Part shown: positions 1 through 7,606 of the stretch, one piece after another | How the letters are laid out: each line of letters starts with the position of its first letter | Numbering within the stretch: the stretch's first letter is position 1 | Made by a program: the position numbers and the translations under genes | Virus record (IMG/VR): IMGVR_UViG_3300025435_000039 | Location: 1-40,911 of that record | From: a virus | DNA length: 40,911 bases | Reading direction: 5' to 3' (one strand) | Notes under the pieces: generated by a model | The model's database searches: none | What the model saw: the letters and a program-made list of their open reading frames with translations, nothing else | Told to the model about the DNA's origin: nothing

Positions 1-1
1 T

Positions 2-469
2 TTCACCCCAACTGGTACTGCTGGAACCAATGACTACATTGAAATCACAGGCGTTCAGTTGGAGCAAGGCTCAGTTGCAACCCCATTCAGTCGCGCTGGC
101 GGAACACTTCAGGGGGAGTTAAATGCCTGTATGAGATACTACTACCAAACATCAGTGGGCAACGATAACTACACACCATTTGGGGTTGCCACATACAACA
201 CCTCAACCACCGTCAATTACCTTTGGGTTCCAACCCCAGTAACTATGCGCGGAACCGCAGCCAACATAACCCCTACCACAACGGCAGCGAATACTTTTAT
301 GGCTGCTTTAGGTTCAAATGTGGCCAGCGCAATCAACATTTATCGCTGGTCGCCAAATGGAGCAAAAATTGAATTTACCACCGCAGCCGTTTCTTCTGCT
401 GGTAACTCAACACTTATGCAAGCAAACAACACAACATCGGCCTATATCGCAATGAACGCGGAGTTGTAA
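2..469 (+). CDS. Tail fibre / receptor-binding protein, C-terminal part (5' truncated)
   Basis: Open from the first bases of the window, so the N-terminus lies outside it. The visible start, FTPTGTAGTNDYIEITGVQLE, leads into the hallmark QLEQGSVATPFSRAGGTLQGEL, a carbohydrate-binding-like fold end found in many phage fibres. It aligns with the same segment of the neighbouring gene at 644-1669 (LQLEAGSVATPF...TLQGEL...RYYQQ). A variable tip of about 110 residues follows, rich in Thr, Asn and Ala. Both copies end in -AEL. The gene probably continues the fibre that starts at 40345, with a missing middle. Function as host-surface adhesin is inferred from the family and position. Confidence 0.75.
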   Translation, partial: FTPTGTAGTNDYIEITGVQLEQGSVATPFSRAGGTLQGELNACMRYYYQTSVGNDNYTPFGVATYNTSTTVNYLWVPTPVTMRGTAANITPTTTAANTFMAALGSNVASAINIYRWSPNGAKIEFTTAAVSSAGNSTLMQANNTTSAYIAMNAEL

Positions 470-470
470 T

Positions 471-644
471 ATGAATTACGAAATTATTGAAGATTCAGAA
501 ACAGGCATCAAGATAGTCAAGCGAACAAATGACGATGGTTCTTTATCTTTTATTCCAATGGATGAAGCCAATGCCGATTATCAGGCATACCTCAACAAAG
601 ACACACTCCCATCCAACTCTTCAACACCACAGGCAGGTGCATAA
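471..644 (+). CDS. Small fibre-associated protein, DYQAYL type, copy 1
   Basis: 57 residues starting MNYEIIEDSETGIKIVKR and carrying the motif IPMDEANADYQAYLNKD. Short proteins of the form '...IPxDxxNxDYQxYL...' commonly follow fibre genes in phages and are thought to aid or cap fibres, though no function is proven. It begins one base after the fibre stop and its stop overlaps the next ATG (taATG), so translation is coupled. A second copy sits at 1672-1824 after the next fibre gene, which makes a repeated fibre plus small-protein cassette. Confidence 0.75.
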   Translation: MNYEIIEDSETGIKIVKRTNDDGSLSFIPMDEANADYQAYLNKDTLPSNSSTPQAGA

Positions 645-1669
645 TGTCACGCGCACAACTTACCTCAACAACTCAGCAGGATTCGGGTGGAGCAGTAGCT
701 CCGTTCTTGGCTGGTAAAAACAAGATTATCAACGGCGATTTTGCAATCAATCAGCGTGGATTTACTTCCACAACCTCAAGCGGAATTTACAATTTTGACC
801 GCTGGGTTGGTTATTCAAGTGGTGGAACAGTCACCTATTCTTCTCAAAATTTTACCCTTGGCTCTGCTCCTGTTGCTGGATATGAAAGCGCAAATTATTT
901 ACAAATTGCTACAACAGGACAAAGCGCCGCTGGAGATGACACGCTTCTAGACCAAAAGATTGAAAGCGTAAGAACTTTTGCTGGTCAAACAGTCACTTAT
1001 TCTTTTTGGGCAAAAGCAACAAGCGGCACTCCAAGCGTTGCTCTTGAAATTTATCAAATTTTTGGAACAGGTGGCAGCCCATCAGGCGAAGTAGATACAT
1101 ACGGCGGGAAAGTCACTCTTTCTACATCTTGGGCAAGATATTTCATAACAACAACCATTCCTTCAATCGCTGGAAAAACGATTGGTACAGATGCAAATAG
1201 TTCGTTTATAGGCGCGCGGCTTTGGTTATCTGCTGGTTCTAATTACAATGGCCGTTCAGGTTCTTTGGGTATTCAGAATTCAACAATGCAATTTTGGGGC
1301 TTACAACTTGAGGCTGGCTCAGTAGCCACTCCATTCACTACCGCCAGCAACACACTCCAAGGCGAGTTAGCCTTGGCTCAACGGTACTACCAACAGAACA
1401 GAGGACAAGGAACGGCTTATGCTTCCAACGGCATTGGCGGCCCACTAACTTTTCCAGTCCAAATGCGTACTACACCAACAATGTCCATTGTCAATAATCA
1501 GCTACGCCAAACCAATTCAGGCGGCACAACTACACCATCACCTAACTTTGTCTTTGGCGTAGATGCAACTGGTTGCACATATATTTTTGCAAGTAGTTTT
1601 TCAACATCGCTTTCAACTGGAAGCAGTTGCTCTTATGATTTTGTCTATATTGCTAGTGCGGAGTTGTAA
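644..1669 (+). CDS. Tail fibre / carbohydrate-binding protein, complete
   Basis: 341 residues. A short lead of about 20 residues runs into AGKNKIINGDFAINQRG at about residues 23-39, the typical start of a jelly-roll carbohydrate-binding module in phage fibres. QTVTYSFWAKA at about 114-124 and LQLEAGSVATPF at about 221-232 are the other family landmarks. The C-terminal 110 residues are a variable tip ending in AEL. There is no long N-terminal virion-anchoring region such as that in the gene at 40345, so this may be an accessory tip or an alternative fibre. Start ATG at 644 overlaps the previous stop. Confidence 0.8.
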   Translation: MSRAQLTSTTQQDSGGAVAPFLAGKNKIINGDFAINQRGFTSTTSSGIYNFDRWVGYSSGGTVTYSSQNFTLGSAPVAGYESANYLQIATTGQSAAGDDTLLDQKIESVRTFAGQTVTYSFWAKATSGTPSVALEIYQIFGTGGSPSGEVDTYGGKVTLSTSWARYFITTTIPSIAGKTIGTDANSSFIGARLWLSAGSNYNGRSGSLGIQNSTMQFWGLQLEAGSVATPFTTASNTLQGELALAQRYYQQNRGQGTAYASNGIGGPLTFPVQMRTTPTMSIVNNQLRQTNSGGTTTPSPNFVFGVDATGCTYIFASSFSTSLSTGSSCSYDFVYIASAEL

Positions 1670-1671
1670 AA

Positions 1672-1824
1672 ATGACTTATACATATATTGAACTAAAAGA
1701 TGAAACAGGCAATCTTGTAGGAATTGGTCGTTCTGACGGCGCTTTCATCCCTACCGACCCTGCCAACTCAGATTACCAAGCCTATCTAGCCACACTTGCA
1801 GCCAACTCAGCCCCACAAGCCTGA
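1672..1824 (+). CDS. Small fibre-associated protein, DYQAYL type, copy 2
   Basis: 50 residues, MTYTYIELKDETGNLVGIG, then FIPTDPANSDYQAYLATL. It is a paralogue of the 471-644 protein, sharing the IPxDxANxDYQAYL motif, and sits 2 bases after the second fibre gene. The repeated pairing suggests a co-inherited cassette. Role in fibre folding or attachment is a guess from position. Confidence 0.75.
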   Translation: MTYTYIELKDETGNLVGIGRSDGAFIPTDPANSDYQAYLATLAANSAPQA

Positions 1825-1826
1825 CT

Positions 1827-1868
1827 GGAACACTCCACAGAGAGTTAGGTAGCTTAGTGGTACAGTAT
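1827..1868 (+). pseudogene. Relic of a third fibre C-terminal segment
   Basis: Read from 1827 the sequence translates as GTLHRELGSLVVQY, matching GTLQGELNACMRYY of the fibre at 2-469 and NTLQGELALAQRYY of the one at 644-1669. By eye, 17 of the first 21 bases equal those at 100-120. It begins 2 bases after the small gene's stop and has no open continuation, so it looks like the leftover of a deleted or replaced fibre cassette at the edge of the recombinase gene. Confidence 0.5.
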
Positions 1869-1889
1869 CCCTGTGGATAACCTTGTACC
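1859..1889. repeat. 31-base two-step inverted repeat at the recombinase start
   Basis: GGTACA pairs with TGTACC on the outside and TATCC with GGATA on the inside, around the loop CTGT. The candidate GTG start of the recombinase (1873) lies at its centre and ATG 1891 directly behind it. It could be an attachment or crossover site, an operator, or a hairpin that limits translation of the recombinase. No T-run follows, so it is not a classical terminator. Confidence 0.55.
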
Positions 1890-2673
1890 TATGGATGAGA
1901 TATACCGGCAGCTGAAAAACCGGTATGACTCATCAGGCTTTAGCCCATATGTTATACGAACAGACTGGCAGATCATACGCCGTATTGGGGTGCATCCTGC
2001 CCTAGCCAAGCGAGAAGACTTAGAACAGGTAGTGCTGGCCGCTAACAAGCAGTCAACCAAAGCCAACTATGTCTCTCGCTTGCGCTCAATTTACAAGCAT
2101 CTGAATAAGCTGGGGTTAGTTGATGGCAACAACCCAGCCCTTGATTTACCCGACGTAAAGGCAGGTAGGGGCGTTCCTAAGCCTGTTACCAAGGCCGAGT
2201 ATGCCAAGCTATTAGCCGAGGCCCAGCAGCCCTACAAGGACTGGTTTATCCTAGGTGGCATGGCAGGGCTGCGCTGTATGGAAGTAGCCAAGATCCGCGG
2301 TGCCGATCTAATTGAGACCGAGGATGGCCCAATGCTTAACGTCTTGGGTAAGGGCAATACCGATCTGGTTATCCCAGTCAGCCCTATCGTGGCTGAGACA
2401 ATTAAAGCCCACAATACCTTGGACAGACTTTGGAACATTAACCCTAACAGCTTTTCCAAGAAGGCGGCTGATGAGATGCGTCGCATCCTCGGCCCAGAGG
2501 CTAAGCACTTCCATAGCCTACGACACTACTTTGCAACCACCATGCTTGAGAAATCAGGCGGGGATCTGATTGCCGTTAAAGAACTTATGCGCCACACCAG
2601 TGTCGCAACCACGCAGGTATACACACAGTTGGCTCATGGGCGTACAAGAACGTTGGTGAACCTCTTAGAATAA
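1873..2673 (+). CDS. int: Tyrosine recombinase / integrase
   Basis: 266 residues from GTG 1873; ATG 1891 would give 260. Residues about 1-75 resemble a core-binding domain and about 95-266 the catalytic domain. The active-site set is readable: Arg in AGLRCMEV, Lys in LGKGN, the H-x-x-R box HSLRHYF, the late His in LMRHTSVATT, and the nucleophile Tyr in QVYTQL. It therefore cuts and rejoins DNA through a phosphotyrosine. It lies in the late operon, 9 bases before the next tail gene, with no repressor or excisionase seen nearby. That is unusual for a prophage integrase and fits a role in cassette rearrangement or dimer resolution equally well. No convincing Shine-Dalgarno sequence precedes either start. 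Confidence 0.9.
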   Translation: MDNLVPMDEIYRQLKNRYDSSGFSPYVIRTDWQIIRRIGVHPALAKREDLEQVVLAANKQSTKANYVSRLRSIYKHLNKLGLVDGNNPALDLPDVKAGRGVPKPVTKAEYAKLLAEAQQPYKDWFILGGMAGLRCMEVAKIRGADLIETEDGPMLNVLGKGNTDLVIPVSPIVAETIKAHNTLDRLWNINPNSFSKKAADEMRRILGPEAKHFHSLRHYFATTMLEKSGGDLIAVKELMRHTSVATTQVYTQLAHGRTRTLVNLLE

Positions 2674-2682
2674 GGAGCAGTA

Positions 2683-4899
2683 GTGGCACTAGACGGTTAC
2701 TTACATATTGCAGAACCAGCCGCAGCAACAACCCTCGGCGCCCCTTCTAGTTCAGGCTCTACCTACGAAAACACCAGCAACCAATACGATGTAGCCGTTG
2801 CCGGTCTGCCATTCTTCCTTGGCCCATCCAAAGAATACCCATACAAGCGTGAGACTGCCCAGTACCGTAAGCAGCAGATTGACCAGCAGAAAGATCCAGG
2901 CGAGCAGACGCTTACTGGATGGTGGCTTCGTAGCCAGTCTTCATTCCACTACGGCGCTGGTATCCGCTATGAAGAGCCAATTCAAGGCGAGACAGTTGCC
3001 TATCGCTTTAACAAGTCAGCTGGCGTAGATGTATTCAACATTGGCAAAGTAACCCTACTGCCAGATGTAGCCCTCAAGGCATCAGCCTCTGGCACACCGC
3101 TTCTGATCGGTGGCTATGACGATGTTAATTCAGCAAACGTCTTATTCCAAGCCGATGGGTCAACCCTTACTCGTATGGACGGTACTGCAAACACAACCGT
3201 TACATGGGGCGGATCGGGAACCATTCTTGATGTGGCTACTGATGGTCAGTCTTATTATGCCGCAAATGCTACTGGTATCTACAAAGGTACCCTTGCCGGT
3301 GGTACAGGATCGCTGATCTTTACATTCCCAGCAGCGGTAGGCACCGTTACCCACGTAAAACTTGCTTGGGTTAAACAGCGTCTTATCGTTGGCGTTAATA
3401 ATTATGTTTATGAAGTAACGCCGATCACTTCCTTTACAGTAACCGCTGCTTTGTTGGCTACCAACATTGCTACTCTTACAACATCATCTGCTCACAATTT
3501 TTCGGTTGGTAGCCAGATTACTGTAGCAAGTCTATCTAGCCCATACAACGGCACATGGTCTGTTACTGCTGTCCCATCTGCTACACAAGTATCGTTCTAT
3601 CACAATAACGCCGACGTGGCATTTAGCACTGGCTTAACAGGAACAGTAACCCTTGCATCCAATAACACTTTGCCCGTATATGCCCATCCAAATACTAACT
3701 GGATCTGGACTGGTATCTGTGAAGGACCTAACGCCATTTACATCGCTGGTTATGCCGGTAACAACAGCAGCGTATACCGCTTATCGCTAGATACATCAGG
3801 CCAGATTCCGCTGTTGACCAAAGCCCTTACCGCAGCTGATATGCCACAAGGCGAATTGATCTATTGCCTTGGCGCATACGTTGGCAAGTACATGGTTTTC
3901 GGTACCAACAAAGGTATCCGTATCGGACAGATTGATACATCAGGATTCGTCTCATCAGGTTACGTTACCTACGGCCCACTTACCGTTGTGACCAATGGTT
4001 ACGAACCAGCCATCGGAGCAAACGTCAATGGCGGACCTTGCTACAACGTAGCCTTCAATGACCGCTATGCCTACTGCACGGTCAGCAATTACATTGACTC
4101 AGACGGTGCTGGCACCATGAAGTCTGGCTTGGTCAAGATTGACCTTAGCCGTGACCTAAGCGTTAACCAGATGGCATATGCAACTCACCTTCAGGTGCCA
4201 TCAACCAACGATGCTGTAGATGTCGCTATCTATGGCCGTAGCAACAAGTTGGCTATTGGCATCAAGGGCGTAGGCACATACCTACAGGCAGATACCCTGG
4301 TTACCTCAGGTTACCTACAGACTGGTCAGATCCGTTTCTTGACTCTTGAGGATAAGCACTTTGAGTTGGTCAAGCTACGTGAGACCCAGCCAATGCAGGG
4401 AACAGTCAAACTTAGCGTAATTAACCCAGATAACACAGTGGTTGACATCATTACTGCCGACAATACCTTTGACTTTACCCAAGATATTACGGGCATGGAT
4501 ACCCAAGATGTTTACCCAAAGGAATCTATTGCCCTGCGCTTTACCTTCACCTCAGCAACAAGTCAGGCTGTCGGAACAGAGGATTCGTTTAATGGCTACC
4601 AGCTCAAGGCATTACCTGCCGTCAAGCGCCAGCGCATTATTACCCTTCCCCTTCTCTGTTACGACTTTGAAGGTGATCGTTACAACATGACTACCGGTTA
4701 CGAAGGCGGTGCCAGCGAGCGCATCCAAGCCCTTGAAACCATTGAGTCAGGTGGCGATGTTGTAGTCCTACAAGACTTCACCAACGATGAGACCGTGCGC
4801 GGTGTCATTGAAAGCATCACGTTTGTCCGTATGACTCCACCAGAACGTCGTTTCAAAGGCTTCGGTGGAATGATTCTCTGCCAGTTCCGTACCGTATAA
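2683..4899 (+). CDS. Large minor tail protein
   Basis: 738 residues from GTG 2683, with AAGGAG about 7 bases upstream. It is beta-rich with repeated short strands (LLIGGYDDVNSANVLFQADG, ILDVATDGQSYYAANATGIYKG, LIVGVNNYVYEVTP), suggesting a beta-propeller or stacked sandwich body. An Ig-like insert lies near residues 250-325. The end, PPERRFKGFGGMILCQFRTV, is of a type seen at the C-terminus of minor tail proteins. Position between fibre cassettes and lysis genes supports a structural tail role. No enzymatic motif is seen. The exact tail part is unknown. Confidence 0.65.
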   Translation: MALDGYLHIAEPAAATTLGAPSSSGSTYENTSNQYDVAVAGLPFFLGPSKEYPYKRETAQYRKQQIDQQKDPGEQTLTGWWLRSQSSFHYGAGIRYEEPIQGETVAYRFNKSAGVDVFNIGKVTLLPDVALKASASGTPLLIGGYDDVNSANVLFQADGSTLTRMDGTANTTVTWGGSGTILDVATDGQSYYAANATGIYKGTLAGGTGSLIFTFPAAVGTVTHVKLAWVKQRLIVGVNNYVYEVTPITSFTVTAALLATNIATLTTSSAHNFSVGSQITVASLSSPYNGTWSVTAVPSATQVSFYHNNADVAFSTGLTGTVTLASNNTLPVYAHPNTNWIWTGICEGPNAIYIAGYAGNNSSVYRLSLDTSGQIPLLTKALTAADMPQGELIYCLGAYVGKYMVFGTNKGIRIGQIDTSGFVSSGYVTYGPLTVVTNGYEPAIGANVNGGPCYNVAFNDRYAYCTVSNYIDSDGAGTMKSGLVKIDLSRDLSVNQMAYATHLQVPSTNDAVDVAIYGRSNKLAIGIKGVGTYLQADTLVTSGYLQTGQIRFLTLEDKHFELVKLRETQPMQGTVKLSVINPDNTVVDIITADNTFDFTQDITGMDTQDVYPKESIALRFTFTSATSQAVGTEDSFNGYQLKALPAVKRQRIITLPLLCYDFEGDRYNMTTGYEGGASERIQALETIESGGDVVVLQDFTNDETVRGVIESITFVRMTPPERRFKGFGGMILCQFRTV

Positions 4900-4916
4900 G
4901 AATAGGGAAAACCGCA

Positions 4917-5219
4917 ATGACCAGCACAGACATTACAACAATTGCCTATAACGCAGTATTCACAATTGGTGCCACTGGTACTGGAATATGGTATGTATTC
5001 AAGCACGGCGTACAGAATGTATTGCGCCAAGAGTTTAGCGACATCAAAGACATCAAGCATGAGGTAACACCAAACTCAGGCGGCTCTCTCAATGATGCCA
5101 TTCGTAAGCAGGTTATCCCAATGGTTGAGACATTGGTTGAACGCCAGCAAGATATAGCGGTAGAAGTAGGCGTACTTAACGGCAAGTTTGAACAACACAT
5201 TAGGGAGCATAATGCTTAA
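4917..5219 (+). CDS. Small membrane protein with coiled coil (lysis-region)
   Basis: 100 residues. One membrane segment lies near residues 7-28 (TIAYNAVFTIGATGTGIWYVF), followed by a charged helical tail with heptad-like spacing (ETLVERQQDIAVEVGVL). Size and layout resemble the DUF2746-like membrane proteins found beside lysis genes in actinophages. It overlaps the next gene by 8 bases. A holin or pinholin-regulating role is plausible from location only. Confidence 0.6.
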   Translation: MTSTDITTIAYNAVFTIGATGTGIWYVFKHGVQNVLRQEFSDIKDIKHEVTPNSGGSLNDAIRKQVIPMVETLVERQQDIAVEVGVLNGKFEQHIREHNA

Positions 5220-5571
5220 TCCGTTCAAGAGGAAGTACATCCACGAAACAACGGGTGATGTTCTTACCTTCAGCGAACAGGTATCTTGGTGGGTTCAGGG
5301 CATTATTCGTAACTGGTTCTTTGTTATTGGCTGGACTGCTGTCACTGTTATTTGGTGGATTCGCCCGCATTGGTTTGGCGATGACGCGTCTTACGTCAAG
5401 TGGATGAACCTAGCCTCATGGCTTGCCGTCACAGTTGAACTCATTATCGGTATTGCCATGATTGGGCAGACCAAGCGAGATGCGCAAATCATCCGCCATA
5501 TTCTCAAACTTGAGAAGCAAGAATTAGAACACATTGAAGATATTGTTGAGGATATGAATGGCAACTTATGA
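5212..5571 (+). CDS. Two-span membrane protein, holin candidate
   Basis: ATG 5212 is chosen because AGGGAG ends 5 bases upstream and the start overlaps the previous stop; an upstream TTG lacks a site. 119 residues: basic N-terminus (MLNPFKRKY), membrane spans near 32-52 (IIRNWFFVIGWTAVTVIWWI) and 68-88 (LASWLAVTVELIIGIAMIG), then a helical charged tail (KLEKQELEHIEDIVEDM). Together with the preceding and following genes it forms the lysis cassette. Holin function is inferred. Confidence 0.6.
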   Translation: MLNPFKRKYIHETTGDVLTFSEQVSWWVQGIIRNWFFVIGWTAVTVIWWIRPHWFGDDASYVKWMNLASWLAVTVELIIGIAMIGQTKRDAQIIRHILKLEKQELEHIEDIVEDMNGNL

Positions 5572-6037
5572 GCCACGATGGGGTGACTACGGCGTAATTA
5601 AGACTGGCGGATTTTTTGGCAAACTCATTCGCCTTGGCACAAGTTCTCGGTGGAACCATGCGTTTATTTATATTGGCAATGGCAAGATTGTGGGCGCTGA
5701 CCCTACTGGCGTTGCTATTAGCCCTCTCAGTAATTACCCACAAGTTGCATGGAACCAGCACGAAGAACTGTCTGATGCCCAGAGAGATGCCATCGTTAGC
5801 CATGCTATCAACGCAGTCGGACGGCCATACAACTTCGGCATTATTGCAGTGCTTGCGCTACGCGCCCTAGGCGTCAAGGTATTTCCACAGAAGTTCATTG
5901 ATTACCTAGCCAAGCATGATGGTTACATCTGCTCTGAACTTGTAGCTGAGTGCTACGAAAAAGCAGGCTATCCGATCTGCGATAAGCCAGACCTATGCAA
6001 TCCAGGTGATTTAGCGGAAAGGTTGATCTGGCAATGA
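5558..6037 (+). CDS. Permuted NlpC/P60-like (YiiX-type) amidase or peptidase
   Basis: 159 residues. SRWNHAFIYIGNGKIVGA gives the family's His in the strand pair near residue 32. YICSELVAECYEKAG near 124 gives the catalytic Cys after the His, the circularly permuted order of YaeF/YiiX proteins. Members cleave amide bonds in peptidoglycan or related substrates. It overlaps the membrane protein upstream and the CHAP endolysin downstream (ATGA), so it belongs to the lysis operon. No signal peptide is seen, which implies holin-dependent export or a role in the virion. Confidence 0.7.
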   Translation: MATYEPRWGDYGVIKTGGFFGKLIRLGTSSRWNHAFIYIGNGKIVGADPTGVAISPLSNYPQVAWNQHEELSDAQRDAIVSHAINAVGRPYNFGIIAVLALRALGVKVFPQKFIDYLAKHDGYICSELVAECYEKAGYPICDKPDLCNPGDLAERLIWQ

Positions 6038-6531
6038 CACAAGCAGCAGACTTTATAGCCAAAGCCAACTCCCAGTTGGGTGTCAAAGAATCCCCAGCAA
6101 ATTCTAATAAAACTATCTATGGCAAGTTTACCGGTCACGATGGCCAGCCATGGTGCGGTTCATTTGTCATGTGGTGTGCGGCTCAGATCGGTTTCAAAGG
6201 TATGCCAAATTGCGTCTATACGCCTTCTGGAGCCACTTTGTTCCAAGGCCAAGGTCAGTGGCTCAACCATGAGACTGCAAAGCCCCAGCCAGGCGATATA
6301 GCCTTTTTCAACTTTGACGGCAAGGGCATTGAACATGTCGGCATTGTGGTCAAGGACAACGGTGACGGCACCGTAACAACCATTGAAGGCAACACTACAC
6401 CTGATGGATCAACTGGATCTGAAGCTAATGGCGGAGAAGTTTGCTTTAAGACTCGCGCTTATCAGACAGCCAACAAGCGCAAGATGGTAGTATTTATTGT
6501 CGGCTTTGGGCGACCAAAGTGGACAAACTAA
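6034..6531 (+). CDS. CHAP-domain endolysin
   Basis: 165 residues. The CHAP catalytic Cys is in GQPWCGSFVMWCA (about 44), the His in IEHVGIVV (about 103), followed by TTIEGNT, as in cysteine, histidine-dependent amidohydrolase/peptidases that cut peptidoglycan cross-bridges or the amide bond. It is almost entirely catalytic domain and lacks an obvious separate wall-binding domain. Start ATG overlaps the previous TGA. It is the main lysin candidate. Confidence 0.85.
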   Translation: MTQAADFIAKANSQLGVKESPANSNKTIYGKFTGHDGQPWCGSFVMWCAAQIGFKGMPNCVYTPSGATLFQGQGQWLNHETAKPQPGDIAFFNFDGKGIEHVGIVVKDNGDGTVTTIEGNTTPDGSTGSEANGGEVCFKTRAYQTANKRKMVVFIVGFGRPKWTN

Positions 6532-6550
6532 TCTACCTATAGGAGATATT

Positions 6551-6736
6551 ATGAAGATCAGCAAAGCACTTGTTGAGCATTACATCATCAGCCTTGCAGT
6601 AGCAGGAATTGCTATTTGGCAGACTGGTAACCATCATCTCAAGCACGTCGCTTGGGCTGCACTTGTTGCCGTCTTTGGACCAGTTGCATCTGCGGCTTAC
6701 AATCACTTCAAGGCACAAGCTGCCACTGTTAAGTAA
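6551..6736 (+). CDS. Small two-span holin-like protein
   Basis: 61 residues from ATG 6551, behind the strong site AGGAGATATT. Two hydrophobic stretches (YIISLAVAGIAIWQTG, and VAWAALVAVFGPVASAAY) are joined by the short turn NHHLKH. The end is short and positively charged (HFKAQAATVK). This is a class II holin shape and it follows the endolysin, just before the operon terminator. Confidence 0.65.
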   Translation: MKISKALVEHYIISLAVAGIAIWQTGNHHLKHVAWAALVAVFGPVASAAYNHFKAQAATVK

Positions 6737-6750
6737 CAAACGCTTTAACG

Positions 6751-6781
6751 TAACCCTCGCTTCGGCGGGGGTTATTTTTTT
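6751..6781 (+). terminator. Rho-independent terminator of the late/lysis operon
   Basis: TAACCCTCGC pairs with GCGGGGGTTA (one G-T pair) around the tetraloop TTCG, followed by seven T. It ends the operon 14 bases after the holin-like gene. Confidence 0.93.
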
Positions 6782-6935
6782 ATGCCATTTTCCGGTTAGG
6801 GGCTATCGCACTAGCCGCCCCGACCAGAGCCTTTAGGCTCCCCTGTATTTACCGCACTCGCTTCGCTCGTATTGTAATCACATTGCAACCACATTAGCAA
6901 ATCAAGATCCGCGCCACGCCGAACCACGAGATGAT
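6782..6935. other. Structured spacer between late terminator and early operon
   Basis: No gene is seen. Two short hairpins are visible: GGCTA/TAGCC at 6801-6816, and GAGCC/GGCTC around TTTA at 6827-6840. They may form an additional boundary between operons. Confidence 0.4.
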
Positions 6936-6966
6936 TTGACACGCCATTCATAGGCGGTGCTACCTT
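6936..6966 (+). promoter_or_regulatory. Candidate early promoter, possibly leaderless
   Basis: A perfect TTGACA at 6936-6941 is followed after 18-19 bases by CTACCT/TACCTT, a weak -10. Transcription would start at about the ATG at 6973, and no Shine-Dalgarno sequence precedes that ATG. Leaderless starts are common in actinobacteria. Confidence 0.4.
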
Positions 6967-6972
6967 TCTGCC

Positions 6973-7191
6973 ATGAAGGAAACACAGATAGCACATAGAT
7001 CATTTAGCGCATTTACATCATGGTTACGTTGTGGCAAAGCATTTCAGCTAGAGCGCAACTTGCAAGCACCATCTGAGCCAGCATGGTATTTCGTTGGCGG
7101 AAGTGCATTTCACTCAGCAGCAGAAAAGTTCTTGCTGGCTGAACATCAGAAGAAGTTAGATAAAGCCAAATTCGCGGACGTTCCGTTCTAA
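6973..7191 (+). CDS. RecB/Cas4-like nuclease, N-terminal fragment
   Basis: 72 residues. SFSAFTSWLRCGKAFQLERN and FVGGSAFHSAAEKFLL match the N-terminal helices of RecB/Cas4-like PD-(D/E)XK exonucleases of actinophages, usually written S.S.L..Y..CP..F and GtavH. That His is a metal-site residue in the family. The metal-binding core (Asp and ExK-type residues) is missing here and is found in the gene at 7811-8470, 620 bases downstream. The fragment ends LDKAKFADVPF and its stop overlaps the next ATG. It looks like one half of a split gene and not a decayed end, because both halves begin and end cleanly. Confidence 0.7.
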   Translation: MKETQIAHRSFSAFTSWLRCGKAFQLERNLQAPSEPAWYFVGGSAFHSAAEKFLLAEHQKKLDKAKFADVPF

Positions 7192-7409
7192 TGGGGGATC
7201 AACTTGGAAACATACAACCCACGAAGGGTTCAGAAGCGGACTACCGTTCGCTCGGTCCAATACGAGTTTGTCCCTGCGGATCAGAATGGTGGAATGTCCA
7301 GTGCAAGTTTGACGCTGACTTTGAAATTGGAATGTACGGGACAACTGCCCGCTGCGTTCTCTGCGATTCTTTCGCCACAATTGTTACGCCAATAGACAAG
7401 GAGCAGTAA
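7191..7409 (+). CDS. Zinc-ribbon protein of the actinophage CPCGS type
   Basis: 72 residues. RVCPCGSEWWNVQCKFD near residue 25 and ARCVLCDSFATIVTPID near 54 supply two C-x2-C pairs of a zinc ribbon with a beta hairpin between them. Similar small proteins of unknown function are frequent in actinophage early regions. Both ends overlap neighbours by one base (taATG). It is the first of three small genes that separate the two nuclease halves. Confidence 0.65.
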   Translation: MGDQLGNIQPTKGSEADYRSLGPIRVCPCGSEWWNVQCKFDADFEIGMYGTTARCVLCDSFATIVTPIDKEQ

Positions 7410-7606
7410 TGGGACGCAAACACGCAAAGATCATTAGCCGTGATGCTTTCATGCAATCCTTCGTGGAAGCTGAAGTAATCATGCGCAAGAATCTTGGTGC
7501 TAGGATTGAAAACCTTATTGAAAAGGAAACAAACACGGACATCATCACTGGCTTAAAGCAAGCCCAGGAATTAGTAGCAGGAAAGGTTGAAACAAATGAG
7601 TCATGA
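7409..7606 (+). CDS. Small helical protein, unknown
   Basis: 65 residues, MGRKHAKIISRDAFMQSF, mostly predicted helix with mixed charge and no Cys or membrane segment. Start overlaps the previous stop, with AAGGAG 5 bases upstream of it. It lies inside the nuclease-splitting insert. Function not recognised. Confidence 0.6.
   Translation: MGRKHAKIISRDAFMQSFVEAEVIMRKNLGARIENLIEKETNTDIITGLKQAQELVAGKVETNES

Noticed and set aside
1845-1890. tRNA-like 5' half (GGTAGCTTAGTGGTA)
   Set aside because: No acceptor or T-arm partner and no TTCGA-type loop follow; the segment is better explained as fibre relic plus palindrome.
4698-5060. Minus-strand protein of 120 codons across the tail and membrane genes
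   Set aside because: It is antisense to two well-supported genes and has no operon partner or ribosome site.
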